Part shown: in pieces, positions 43,071-51,538 of the stretch | Position numbering within the stretch: position 1 is the stretch's first letter | Layout: each line of letters begins with the position of its first letter | DNA from: Anaerolineae bacterium | GTDB taxonomy: Bacteria > Chloroflexota > Anaerolineae > Aggregatilineales > UBA2796 | Direction of reading: 5' to 3' | Length of the DNA stretch: 64,000 nt | NCBI GenBank assembly: GCA_019637555.1 | Contig: JAHBVK010000001.1 | Coordinates: forward strand, 62,001 to 126,000 | Made by a program: the position numbers and the translations under genes | The notes under the pieces: generated by a model | What the model saw: only the letters and a program-made list of their open reading frames with translations | What the model was told of the DNA's origin: nothing | Databases searched by the model: none

Positions 43071-43959
43071 CGCTAACACGCGTATTCTGGTGCAAGGGAT
43101 CACCGGACGCGAGGCAGCCACCTTCACCTATGAGTCAATGCAGTATGGCGCACGCATCGTCGCTGGTGTAACGCCGGGAAAAGGTGGGCAGTTCATTCAC
43201 GGTATCCCCGTCTTCGATACGGTGGCGCTGGCGCTGCGTACACACCCGTGCGATGCCACGATCATCTCGGTTCCGGCGCGTTTGGTGCGCGATGCAACCT
43301 TTGAGGCGTTGAGCAACGGCTTGAAGCTGATCGTGGTGGTGACGGAGCGAATCCCGCGCCGTGATGTGGTGGCGATGCTGGAACAGGCGGCAAGCGTGGG
43401 GGCACGGATCATTGGTCCGAATTCGCTGGGCTTGATCGCTCCGGGAAAGACGCGGTTAGGAATGGGAGGAGGATCGGCGGAAACGGTGCGCCGTGCTTAT
43501 CGTCCGGGGTCGGTGGGCGTGATCTCGCGCAGCGGCGGGATGATGACCGAAATCTCCAATCTGCTAACACAGTCGGGAATCGGACAGAGTACCTGCATCA
43601 GCATCGGCGGCGATCCGATCATTGGATCGACGATGCTCGATTTGCTGCCGCTGTACGAAGCTGATCGGGAGACACAGGCGCTGGTATTGTTCTGCGAACC
43701 GGGTGGCACGATGGAGGAACGCCTCGCCGCCCATTTGAAGGCACACGGATCGCGATTGTGGATCATCGCCTTCGTGGCGGGGCGATTCACTGATCGCAAT
43801 CAGGGTGTGCGCTTCGGTCATGCGGGCGCAATCGTGGAAGGTGGCCGCGGTAGTCCCGCCAGCAAAGCGGAAGCACTTCGTGAAGCGGGAATCCTCGTAG
43901 CCGAGAAATTCTCCCAGATCACCGATCTGCTGCGCGAGCACATCGGGAGTATAGTGTAG
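43054..43959 (+). CDS. Acyl-CoA ligase alpha subunit (SucD-like)
   Basis: The 301-residue alpha subunit has the N-terminal CoA-binding fold (TRILVQGITGREAATFTYESM, VTPGKGGQ), the SRSGGMMTE segment, GGDPIIGSTMLDLL, and the phospho-His loop FGHAGAIVEGGRGSPASK. The ATG at 43054 with GAGGGGGA upstream is used, inside the end of the SucC-like gene; an earlier codon at 42922 gives a meaningless N-terminal stretch. It forms a heterodimer pair with the beta subunit. Confidence 0.9.
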   Translation: MAILADANTRILVQGITGREAATFTYESMQYGARIVAGVTPGKGGQFIHGIPVFDTVALALRTHPCDATIISVPARLVRDATFEALSNGLKLIVVVTERIPRRDVVAMLEQAASVGARIIGPNSLGLIAPGKTRLGMGGGSAETVRRAYRPGSVGVISRSGGMMTEISNLLTQSGIGQSTCISIGGDPIIGSTMLDLLPLYEADRETQALVLFCEPGGTMEERLAAHLKAHGSRLWIIAFVAGRFTDRNQGVRFGHAGAIVEGGRGSPASKAEALREAGILVAEKFSQITDLLREHIGSIV

Positions 43960-43967
43960 GAGGCAGC

Positions 43968-44210
43968 ATGGCTACATTTCTAGACATCAGTGTGCAAAGC
44001 GAAGCACTCTCGCCCGAACAGCGAGCAAGACTAGTGACAAGCTGCCCGGTGGAGATATTCGCACTTTACGGCGATCAAGTGATTGTGCGTGACGATCAGG
44101 TGGACGAATGTACCTTGTGCGAAGTATGCCTGAAGATTGCGCCCGCAAAGGCGATCTTGATCCGTAAGAAGTATAAGGATGATGTGCTCATTTCCGCAGG
44201 GGAGAGCTGA
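43968..44210 (+). CDS. Small ferredoxin-like protein with unusual Cys set
   Basis: The 80-residue protein has TSCPVEIF near residue 24 and ECTLCEVCLKIAPAKAI near residue 49. A normal ferredoxin motif is CxxCxxCxxxCP. Here the fourth Cys is Ala (CLKIAP) and the only other Cys is the upstream CP, so one [4Fe-4S] cluster from three plus one Cys is likely, as in FixX-like ferredoxins. It lies between the SucD-like and fumarase genes, 8 bases from each neighbour. It may donate electrons to an enzyme of the same operon. Confidence 0.75.
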   Translation: MATFLDISVQSEALSPEQRARLVTSCPVEIFALYGDQVIVRDDQVDECTLCEVCLKIAPAKAILIRKKYKDDVLISAGES

Positions 44211-44217
44211 TCCGCTG

Positions 44218-44781
44218 ATGGATGTAATTCGCTTGCGAACGCCACTGACAGATGCCGATCTGCGCGAACTGAGGATCGGTGAGGAAGTGTTGATCAGCGG
44301 CGTGATCTACACAGCACGCGACGCTGCACACGCCAGATTAGCGGTGGCATTGGTGAACGGCGAGGCGCTGCCTGTGCCGCTGGAAGGACAGGTGATTTAC
44401 TACGTTGGTCCTGCACCAGCGCGTCCGGGCGAGGTCACTGGTCCGGCTGGTCCAACCACCGCCAGCCGCGTGGATTCGTTCACTCCTGCGCTGCTGGCGC
44501 ATGGACTGAAGGGAATGATCGGTAAGGGCAAACGCAGCGCCGAAGTCAGAGAAGCGATCATGCAGTATGGCGCGATCTACTTTGTGGCGGTTGGTGGTGC
44601 GGCGGCGTTGATCGCGGATCGCATCAAGCAAGTGGAAGTGGTCGCTTATCCCGATCTAGGGACGGAAGCGATCCATCGGCTGGAAGTGGAAGATTTTCCT
44701 GTCGTCGTTGGCAATGATGTGAAGGGCGGAGATTTATTCGAGGCTGGCAAAGCCAAATATCAAGCAAACAAAGAGTTGTAG
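44218..44781 (+). CDS. Class I fumarase / L-tartrate dehydratase, beta subunit
   Basis: The 187-residue subunit matches the Fum_C/TtdB domain: RLRTPLTDADLRELRIGEEV, ISGVIYTARDAAHARL, YVGPAPARPGEVTGPAGPTT, KGMIGKGKRSAEVREAI and VVAYPDLGTEAIHRLEVED. With the alpha subunit it hydrates fumarate to malate, or dehydrates tartrate-like acids. The ATG at 44218 is used; the earlier in-frame codon at 44179 overlaps the ferredoxin gene and adds no domain. Beta precedes alpha here. Confidence 0.9.
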   Translation: MDVIRLRTPLTDADLRELRIGEEVLISGVIYTARDAAHARLAVALVNGEALPVPLEGQVIYYVGPAPARPGEVTGPAGPTTASRVDSFTPALLAHGLKGMIGKGKRSAEVREAIMQYGAIYFVAVGGAAALIADRIKQVEVVAYPDLGTEAIHRLEVEDFPVVVGNDVKGGDLFEAGKAKYQANKEL

Positions 44782-44793
44782 TGGAATTGCCTC

Positions 44794-45639
44794 ATGAGAA
44801 CGATTGATGTAGCGGAAATCACGGCTAGGATCAGTCAAGCGGTGCAGGAACTAAACTTCCATACGCCGCAACCTGTAATGATCCAATTGACGGATATACA
44901 GCAGCGCGAACCGTCTGCTGCTGGTCGCAAAGCGATGAACGCCATTGTTGAGAATCGGCAGATCGCGTCGGCACGGCAAGTGCCGATGTGTCAGGATACA
45001 GGCATGGCAATTGTAGTGCTGGAGATCGGGCAGGATGTTCATCTGACTGGCGGCGATGTGCGAGAAGCGATCAACGAGGGTGTACGGAAGGGTTATCAAG
45101 AAGGCTATCTGCGCAAATCAGTGGTCACTGAACCACTGTTTGATCGGCGCAACACCAAAGACAACACGCCTGCCGTGATCCACTATCAGCTTGTGCCGGG
45201 GGAGGCGTTGCGGATGACGGTGGCGTGTAAAGGCTTCGGCGCGGAGAACATGAGCTGGGCGCGGATTCTGACTCCAGCGGAGGGGATCGAAGGGGTAAAG
45301 CGCGAGGTGGTGCGCTGTGTGGAAGAAGCAGGACCGAACGCCTGTCCGCCAATTGTGGTTGGTGTAGGATTGGGCGGCACGCTGGAAGTGGCGACGTTTC
45401 TGGCGAAGAAGGCGCTGCTACGAGAAGTTGGTATACGCAATTCTGATGCGCGATACGCTGAACTAGAGTTGGAACTGCTGCGACTCGTCAACGAAACGGG
45501 AATCGGTCCGCAGGGTTGGGGTGGCGTGAATACCGCGCTAGATGTGCGGATCGAATATTATCCGACGCACATCGCTGCGATCCCGATTGCGATCAATCTG
45601 GACTGCCATTTGCAGCGGCACATGGAGATCATTTTCTGA
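44794..45639 (+). CDS. Class I fumarase / L-tartrate dehydratase, alpha subunit
   Basis: The 281-residue subunit carries the [4Fe-4S] site: Cys in VPMCQDTGMA, in VACKGFGAENMS and in PNACPPIVVGVGLGGT. The end (HIAAIPIAINLDCHLQRHMEI) is normal for the family. It completes the two-gene iron-sulfur hydro-lyase with the beta subunit 12 bases upstream. It is the last gene of the run before the hairpin at 45652. Fumarase or tartrate dehydratase activity cannot be separated by sequence. Confidence 0.9.
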   Translation: MRTIDVAEITARISQAVQELNFHTPQPVMIQLTDIQQREPSAAGRKAMNAIVENRQIASARQVPMCQDTGMAIVVLEIGQDVHLTGGDVREAINEGVRKGYQEGYLRKSVVTEPLFDRRNTKDNTPAVIHYQLVPGEALRMTVACKGFGAENMSWARILTPAEGIEGVKREVVRCVEEAGPNACPPIVVGVGLGGTLEVATFLAKKALLREVGIRNSDARYAELELELLRLVNETGIGPQGWGGVNTALDVRIEYYPTHIAAIPIAINLDCHLQRHMEIIF

Positions 45640-45651
45640 TCGAAGGGATAA

Positions 45652-45687
45652 GACGATTGAGGGAGTAGCAACGCTCTCTCAATCGTC
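45652..45687. terminator. 14-bp hairpin between convergent operons
   Basis: GACGATTGAGGGAG (45652-45665) pairs with CTCTCTCAATCGTC (45674-45687), with one G-U pair and an 8-base loop. It sits between the fumarase stop and the PmbA-like stop, and so can serve both strands. No T tract follows. Confidence 0.6.
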
Positions 45688-45700
45688 CATTAGTGACGTG

Positions 45701-47059
45701 CTAGTTCGTGCCACCGATGATCACGTTATCGACTCGGAGTGTGGGCACACCGATAGCACCGAAGAAGGGCAACACTCGCAGATCGTTGCCGACTTGCGTG
45801 ATGTTGTTAAGCAGATCGTTCAACGTGGTGGCGATGGTCACGCCGCCGACGGGTCCGACGAATTTACCATCCTCGATCCACAGCCCATTCGCACCCATCG
45901 AGCAGTCGCCTGTAATCGGGTCGATGCCGCCAGTTTGCATCACGCTGATCACGTACAGTCCCTTCTTGACGCCAGCGATGATCTCTTCGCGCGAGATGTG
46001 TCCGGGCTGCATATAGAAGTTACTGGGTCCTAAGGTGGGCAAACTGCGATGCCCATTGCGCTGGGCGTTGCCCGTTGATTTGACGCCATCTCTGCGAGCT
46101 GCATAGCTATCGTAAATGAGGTTCTGCAAGACACCCTCATCGATCAGGCGTGTGGCTGAAGTTGGCACACCTTCGCCGTCAAAGGGCGCTGATGCCAGAC
46201 CGCCTTTGAGTTGACCGTTATCCATCAAGGTAACGATGTCGTTGGCGACGGTCTGCCCCATCTTGCCCATTAGAAAGGATCGCTTGCGCTGCCACGCCTG
46301 CGCCGAAAGCGCCGCCGCTAGCGTGGAGAGGATTTGTGCGCCGACAAAGTGATCCAAGACGACGGACGCGGTTTGTGTGGGCACAGGCTGACCGCCAAGG
46401 ATACTGACGGCTTTCTGCCCTGCTTCGCTCCCGATCTCATCGGCGTTCATGTCGCGGAAAAAGTTGGACGCCCCCATGCCGAAGGCATTGGTCATACCAC
46501 CATCTTCGCCACGCGCGACGCCCGCTAGATAACTGGCAACGGTAGTTCTGCCGTATTCGCCTGCGAATCCACGCGAATTCGCCAAATAGACGTTACTGAT
46601 CGAATCTTCGTAAGTACAGAAATCCACCAAGATAACACGCGGATCATAGTTTAAGGCAGCCTGTTCGACGCGCTTGAGAAAATCGATCTTCTCGGTCATG
46701 GGAATATCAGCCAACGTGCTATCCCATATATCCAGTTCGGCGTTGTTGATCACAGAGGATGGCTGCGGCAATGCCCGATACTCATCAGCGGTAGCGACTT
46801 TTGCCAAATCCAGCGCGGTACGCCACGTCTGTTCGATGCTGGAGTCGGAGAAGTCCGAAGTGTAAGCGTAACCTGTACGCCCACCATCGATCACGCGGAC
46901 GCCGAGTCCACGCGAACTCGACTGAGAAAGCTGATCCACTTCACCCTTATTGACAGCAATGATGGTAGAAGTGTCGTGGGTGATGATCGCTTCGGCTTCC
47001 ACGCCGTTTGCTGCTGCCGCCGTCGAAACACGCTGTGCCAGTTCCAGATAATTAACCAT
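45701..47059 (-). CDS. pmbA: TldE/PmbA-family protein
   Basis: The 452-residue partner of TldD contains the conserved glycine-rich and C-terminal motifs (QSSSRGLGVRVIDGGRTGYAYT, FDGEGVPTSATRLIDEG, GDCSMGANGLWIEDGKF). It lacks the HExxxH metalloprotease motif, as expected for the non-catalytic TldE/PmbA subunit. TldD/TldE together form a peptidase that trims leader or unfolded peptides, as in microcin B17 and CcdA processing. AAGGAG is 7 bases before the ATG. The tldD gene is 14 bases upstream. Confidence 0.85.
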   Translation of the reverse strand: MVNYLELAQRVSTAAAANGVEAEAIITHDTSTIIAVNKGEVDQLSQSSSRGLGVRVIDGGRTGYAYTSDFSDSSIEQTWRTALDLAKVATADEYRALPQPSSVINNAELDIWDSTLADIPMTEKIDFLKRVEQAALNYDPRVILVDFCTYEDSISNVYLANSRGFAGEYGRTTVASYLAGVARGEDGGMTNAFGMGASNFFRDMNADEIGSEAGQKAVSILGGQPVPTQTASVVLDHFVGAQILSTLAAALSAQAWQRKRSFLMGKMGQTVANDIVTLMDNGQLKGGLASAPFDGEGVPTSATRLIDEGVLQNLIYDSYAARRDGVKSTGNAQRNGHRSLPTLGPSNFYMQPGHISREEIIAGVKKGLYVISVMQTGGIDPITGDCSMGANGLWIEDGKFVGPVGGVTIATTLNDLLNNITQVGNDLRVLPFFGAIGVPTLRVDNVIIGGTN

Positions 47060-47073
47060 GGTTGACTCCTTGA

Positions 47074-48477
47074 TCAGCGTGAAACTGCCACATCAGTACC
47101 GCCGACAGTAGCGTTGGGAATGCGGATAGTCGGTTGTCCGACGCTAACGCGGGCAGCTTGTCCTTTGCCGCACATGCCCATACCGGGATCGAGTGCCAGA
47201 TCGTTGCCGACCATATCGATCTGCATCAGCGTTTGTGGTCCATTGCCCATGACTGTCGCGCCACGCAGCGGCGTGGTTAATTTGCCGTTTTCGATCAGGA
47301 ATGCTTCAGTAGCACTAAAGACGTAGTCGCCTTTGGCAATGTCCGCCTGACCACCTGCCATGCTCTGAATATAGATCCCCTTCTTCACCGATTCGATGAT
47401 CTCACGGGGATCGTGAGTCCCTTGATCAATAAAGGTGTTGGTCATGCGTGGCATGGGCATGTGGCGGAAACTCTCGCGCCGCCCGTTGCCGGTGGAAGAA
47501 GCTCGTCCGGCACGGCGTGCTTCTACTAAATCCCACATGTACTCTTTGAGAATGCCTTTCTCGATCAGCACGGTGCGCTGCGAGGGCGTGCCATCATCAT
47601 CGAAGCGGAGGGAGCCACGCCGCCCCTCAATAGTGCCATCGTCGAGCGCGGTGATAATAGGATTGGCAACGCGCTCCCCAATTTTGCCCGTGTAGGCGGA
47701 ACTACCCTTGTTGATGAAATCCGCTTCCATCTGATGCCCGCAGGCTTCGTGAAAGAGAACACCACCCCAGCCGTTGCACATGACAACAGTCATTTCACCA
47801 GCGGGACAAGGTTGTGCGTCGAGCATTTTGACGGCGCGTTCAGCTAGCCCACTCATAGTGGCGATGGCATCATTGCGTTCTAGTAGTTCTAAGCCTACCC
47901 GCCCACCAAAGCCATGGAAGACGCGCTGAATTGTCTCATCTTTGCGTGCCACCACGCTGCCCCGCATTTCAGTGAAATAGCGATCATCTTCAACAGCTAG
48001 CCCTTCGGAATTATAAATCCAGACGTGACGGCGTAATTCGATATAGCCCGCCATCACTTGCACAATATAAGGGCTAAAAGCGCGGGCACTCTGATCCATG
48101 TTGTGCAGTAACGCCGCCTTATCGCTGATGCTCAGGGAATCGAAGGGCTTTTCAATAGGAAAGTGCAGTGGACTCTTACGCTCGGTTAGGTCGATTACCT
48201 GTGTAGTGCTTCTACCAGTGCCGGCTGCGGCTGCCGCACGCGCCGCATTAAGCAAGCTCTCCTCATCCAATTGATCTGTGAAAGCATAAGTTACGAGATT
48301 GCCGAAGAATACGCGAACGCCAGCGCCACGATCAACACCTCGTTCGGCACGCTCTAACTTGGCATCTTCTAGACCGAGCTGGAGCGAATTAACATCTTCT
48401 ACATAAACCTCTGCCAGATCAGCGCCAGTGCGCAATGCTTCTTGCAACGCCTTAGCTGCTAATTCTTTGGGGATCAT
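47074..48477 (-). CDS. tldD: TldD metalloprotease subunit
   Basis: The 467-residue catalytic subunit of the TldD/TldE peptidase has the zinc motif HEACGH (H243, E244, H248) within GWGGVLFHEACGHQMEAD. Conserved IEGRRGSLRFDDDGTPSQ and IKGDY-like segments follow. It likely works as a heterodimer with the PmbA-like protein. I looked for small RiPP-like precursor genes nearby and found none. The start is at ATG 48477, with GGAGG upstream; the pair forms its own operon, 35 bases from the DegT gene. Confidence 0.9.
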   Translation of the reverse strand: MIPKELAAKALQEALRTGADLAEVYVEDVNSLQLGLEDAKLERAERGVDRGAGVRVFFGNLVTYAFTDQLDEESLLNAARAAAAAGTGRSTTQVIDLTERKSPLHFPIEKPFDSLSISDKAALLHNMDQSARAFSPYIVQVMAGYIELRRHVWIYNSEGLAVEDDRYFTEMRGSVVARKDETIQRVFHGFGGRVGLELLERNDAIATMSGLAERAVKMLDAQPCPAGEMTVVMCNGWGGVLFHEACGHQMEADFINKGSSAYTGKIGERVANPIITALDDGTIEGRRGSLRFDDDGTPSQRTVLIEKGILKEYMWDLVEARRAGRASSTGNGRRESFRHMPMPRMTNTFIDQGTHDPREIIESVKKGIYIQSMAGGQADIAKGDYVFSATEAFLIENGKLTTPLRGATVMGNGPQTLMQIDMVGNDLALDPGMGMCGKGQAARVSVGQPTIRIPNATVGGTDVAVSR

Positions 48478-48512
48478 GCTACCTCCGTATTGAAAAGGTT
48501 GGGATAAATGCT

Positions 48513-49646
48513 TTACGTTACGGGGGATGAAGAGTTGCTTTCACACCAGAAGCGTAGGTAGTGAGCCACGCGCTCGATCTGTGAATCCGTGAGTTGTGGA
48601 TACATAGGTAGACTCAGGATTTGTTGTGCGGCTCGCTCAGTGTGCTGCATACTGACCGCCGTCCTGAGGCGATTTCGATAGGCGGGTTGAAGGTGAATAG
48701 GAACGGGATAATGCACCGCAGTTGTGATCGCTTGCTGAGTTAGAAACGCCTGTAGCGGCGCACGATCAGATACGCGCACTACGTACTGATGATAGGTATG
48801 GCGGGCATCAGTGAGTTCCGTAGGAGTAGCATAGCAGCTTTGTTCAAGCAGCTTGGTGTAGAGCTGCGCTAATTGATGTCGCTGGAGATTGTCTTGATCG
48901 AGATGGCGCAGCTTGACGCGCAGAATCGCGGCTTGAAGTTCATCGAGACGCGAGTTCGCGCCGGGTAAGGTACTGATGCGTGCTGATTGCCAACCATATT
49001 GGCGCAAAGCGCGTAGTCGATCCGCAAGCGCCGGATCGTTACAAAGAATCATGCCGCCGTCCCCAATTGCGCCAAGATTTTTGGTGGGATAAAAACTGAA
49101 TGCCGCCAGATCACCGAAGCTGCCAACTTTACGTCGCTGATATTGCGCGCCGTGCGACTGAGCGCAATCCTCAATCACACGGAGATGATAGCGTTTAGCC
49201 ATTTCTAAGATGGCATCCATTGCGGCGGGATGACCGTATAGATGCACGGGGATGATCGCTCTGGTGCGAGGCGTCAGCACTTGCTCGATCTGGCTCACGT
49301 CTAGCGTATACGTTTGCGGATCTATATCGACCAGCACGGGGATCGCACCTGCTAATTCGATGGCTGCAATGGAAGCGACTGCCGTATGCGAGACAGTGAT
49401 CACTTCTGCGTCAGCACCAAGATCACAGGCACGCAATGCCAGCATTAGCGCATCCGTACCACTGGCGACACCTATACCATGTGCTGCGCCAATATAGCTA
49501 GCGAATTCGCGCTCGAACGCCGAGACTTCCTCGCCTAAGATGTAACTGCCGCGATCTAGTACACGGGCGATAGCTTCATCGATCTCTTGCTTGTGGGCTA
49601 GATAACTTGCGCGTGGATCAGACTGCGGGATCGGTTCGAGAGTCAT
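48513..49646 (-). CDS. DegT/DnrJ/EryC1/StrS aminotransferase
   Basis: The 377-residue PLP-dependent sugar aminotransferase has VASGTDALMLALRACDLG, PVHLYGHPAAMDAI, DCAQSHGAQYQRRKVG, and the Schiff-base Lys in FSFYPTKNLGAIGDGG. It aminates a keto-sugar nucleotide in surface-glycan synthesis. The ATG at 49646 overlaps the stop of the sugar-nucleotide SDR gene by one base (TAATG), so the two make consecutive steps. It is the last gene of the glycan cluster. Confidence 0.9.
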   Translation of the reverse strand: MTLEPIPQSDPRASYLAHKQEIDEAIARVLDRGSYILGEEVSAFEREFASYIGAAHGIGVASGTDALMLALRACDLGADAEVITVSHTAVASIAAIELAGAIPVLVDIDPQTYTLDVSQIEQVLTPRTRAIIPVHLYGHPAAMDAILEMAKRYHLRVIEDCAQSHGAQYQRRKVGSFGDLAAFSFYPTKNLGAIGDGGMILCNDPALADRLRALRQYGWQSARISTLPGANSRLDELQAAILRVKLRHLDQDNLQRHQLAQLYTKLLEQSCYATPTELTDARHTYHQYVVRVSDRAPLQAFLTQQAITTAVHYPVPIHLQPAYRNRLRTAVSMQHTERAAQQILSLPMYPQLTDSQIERVAHYLRFWCESNSSSPVT

Positions 49647-50662
49647 TAAGCAGGTGACTCAATATAACGCTGAATATGCTCACGATAATAGTTCAAAGTC
49701 CGTGTTAATCCCTCCCGCAAGTTAGTATGCGGATGCCAACCAGTCGCTTGCTGAAAAGCGCTGAAATCTGCGTAATAGTCGCCAATGTCGATTGCCTTGC
49801 GATCTGAGGGGAAAGGGATTTTGTCATAAGTGCCAGCCACGTTGATCTGAATCATTAGTTGGGCAAGTTGCTCCAAACTGATGACCTCTGAGCCGCCCAA
49901 GTTAAAGACTTTGCCTTGTGCTTGATCGTGCGTGGCTGCAAGGAGCAGTGCATCAACTACATCATCCACATAGTTGAAATCGCGCAGTTGTGCCCCATCC
50001 CCGAAAATCTGGATTGCTTCGCCTTCGAGCAAACGTCTGATCCAGATGCCAAGGAAGGTCTGGCGGGCATCCTTGATGCGCATTCGTGGACCGTAAGTAT
50101 TGGTTAGTCGGAGTGAGCAAATTCGCATGTTGTAGACGCGACTAAACAAAGTATGATACATCTCGCCAGCTAGCTTATTGATCCCGTTGACATCGACTGG
50201 CTCTAGAGGATGCTGCTCGTCTACAGGCAGATAGTGAGGCTTGCCGTACATTTGCCGTGTGCTGGCAAATACAATTCGAATCGCTGGATTGCGACTGCGA
50301 CATGCTTCCAGTATGGAAAGCTGGCTACGACAGTTGATCTCCAAGTCGGTGAAGGGATCAAGCATTGAGTCCAGATGACTGGTCTGACCCGCCAGATTGA
50401 ACAGGTAATCTTTACCTTGTATCAGATGATTCATGCCGTAATGATCACGAACATCGGAAATGTTCAAGGCGAGGCGATCTTCGTAGCCTGCGAGATTGAA
50501 AGGATTGCCACCGTACTCAGGGATTAAGCTATCCAGTACGGTGACCTTTGCGCCTAAGTTACATAGCCGGATCGCCAATGTAGAGCCAATGAATCCCGCG
50601 CCGCCAGTGATCAGCACTTCAGCATCGACAAACGTTGTCTGAATAGAGGATGGCAACGACAT
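49646..50662 (-). CDS. Sugar-nucleotide SDR (epimerase/dehydratase family) lacking the catalytic Tyr
   Basis: The 338-residue extended SDR has NAD-binding ITGGAGFIGSTLAIRL, SHLDSMLDPFTDLEIN, FASTRQMYGK, RLTNTYGPRMR and FNYVDDVVDALL. The usual YxxxK active site reads N159-G-I-N-K163 (DVNGINKLAGEMY): Lys is kept, Tyr is Asn. Chemistry may therefore differ from ordinary UDP-sugar epimerases or dehydratases, or a nearby residue takes over. It is co-translated with the DegT aminotransferase and follows a GT2 gene, so it works in surface-sugar synthesis. Confidence 0.82.
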   Translation of the reverse strand: MSLPSSIQTTFVDAEVLITGGAGFIGSTLAIRLCNLGAKVTVLDSLIPEYGGNPFNLAGYEDRLALNISDVRDHYGMNHLIQGKDYLFNLAGQTSHLDSMLDPFTDLEINCRSQLSILEACRSRNPAIRIVFASTRQMYGKPHYLPVDEQHPLEPVDVNGINKLAGEMYHTLFSRVYNMRICSLRLTNTYGPRMRIKDARQTFLGIWIRRLLEGEAIQIFGDGAQLRDFNYVDDVVDALLLAATHDQAQGKVFNLGGSEVISLEQLAQLMIQINVAGTYDKIPFPSDRKAIDIGDYYADFSAFQQATGWHPHTNLREGLTRTLNYYREHIQRYIESPA

Positions 50663-50670
50663 GAAGTTGT

Positions 50671-51453
50671 CTATGCCTGTCTTGAGCTTGCCGGTTCATT
50701 AGGCTGATAAGACAGGGACTTATCCGGCGGATGCAGTTCGAGCCACAATCTGAATATGTCTTTGAGCGTACGGGCTAGATGCTTAACGCGGAAAAACTGC
50801 GAACGCCCGTAAACACGCGGATGATGTGAAACGCCAACTTCAGCAATACTGAATCCGTGCTGCTGCACTTTTTTGACCAATTCGATGCAGATTACGCCAC
50901 TGTTGTGCTGCAAATCCACATGATCGAAAATGCGGCGACGCAGCAAGCGAAAATCACAGTCGACGTCCTGCACCTTCAAAGCGAACAGATGCTTGACCAT
51001 ACTGTGATACATCTGACCCAAAAATTGGCGCAGCAGCGAATCATTACGGTTGAGTTTGTATCCTTGCACCATATCTATATTTTCAGTCATCAGTGGGAAT
51101 AAACGTCGCAGATCGCGAACATCGTATTGGGCATCACCATCGGTGTAGAAGATCAACTCTTTGGTAGCCGCTGCGAAACCGGAGCGCAATGCGCCACCGT
51201 AACCTCGATTTTTGGCATGGTGGATTACCTGCACACGGTCATATTCATGCGCAAGCCGGTTCAGAATGTCAGCTGTATAGTCTGAGCTACCGTCATTAAT
51301 GACAATAATCTCATAATCATCAGTGAGTTCCTCCAATACTAGCATCGCCGAGATGACCATACTGGCTATCGTGCCGCCATCATTGTAGGCAGGGAAGAAG
51401 ACAGTGATGCTGGGAGTTGATTTGCCGTCCAAAAGTATATTCCTGTTGATCAT
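50671..51453 (-). CDS. Family 2 glycosyltransferase (DPM1/GtrB-like)
   Basis: The 260-residue GT-A enzyme has FFPAYNDGGTIASMV, the nucleotide-sugar DxD in FYTDGDAQYD, and the GYGGALRSGFAAATKEL motif seen in polyprenyl-phosphate sugar synthases. No membrane anchor is visible. It would load a sugar on undecaprenyl phosphate or extend a glycan. The ATG at 51453 follows AGGAT. A CTTAAG-box promoter region lies directly upstream (51473-51516), so it probably starts the GT2-SDR-DegT operon. Confidence 0.88.
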   Translation of the reverse strand: MINRNILLDGKSTPSITVFFPAYNDGGTIASMVISAMLVLEELTDDYEIIVINDGSSDYTADILNRLAHEYDRVQVIHHAKNRGYGGALRSGFAAATKELIFYTDGDAQYDVRDLRRLFPLMTENIDMVQGYKLNRNDSLLRQFLGQMYHSMVKHLFALKVQDVDCDFRLLRRRIFDHVDLQHNSGVICIELVKKVQQHGFSIAEVGVSHHPRVYGRSQFFRVKHLARTLKDIFRLWLELHPPDKSLSYQPNEPASSRQA

Positions 51454-51472
51454 TTACATCCTGATAGAGCTA

Positions 51473-51516
51473 CCTTAAGACAATAGGGAGTGATTAGTCC
51501 TTAACGCAAGCTTAAG
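51473..51516 (-). promoter_or_regulatory. CTTAAG boxes upstream of the GT2-SDR-DegT operon
   Basis: CCTTAAC (51499-51505) and GCTTAAG (51510-51516) stand 11 bp apart, and a further CCTTAAG is at 51473-51479. AGTCCTTAA (51496-51504) is shared exactly with the box upstream of the two-component genes (54643-54651). A possible -10 (TATTGT on the minus strand) lies 13 bases below the paired boxes. Direct repeats on one helix face with 11-bp spacing are the typical site of OmpR/PhoB-type regulators. Confidence 0.65.
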
Positions 51517-51538
51517 AGCGTATATATTTCGTATATTT

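Noticed and set aside
45701..48477. TldD/PmbA as part of a peptide-antibiotic (microcin-like) cluster
   Set aside because: No precursor-like small gene, cyclodehydratase or exporter is near. A housekeeping role is more likely.
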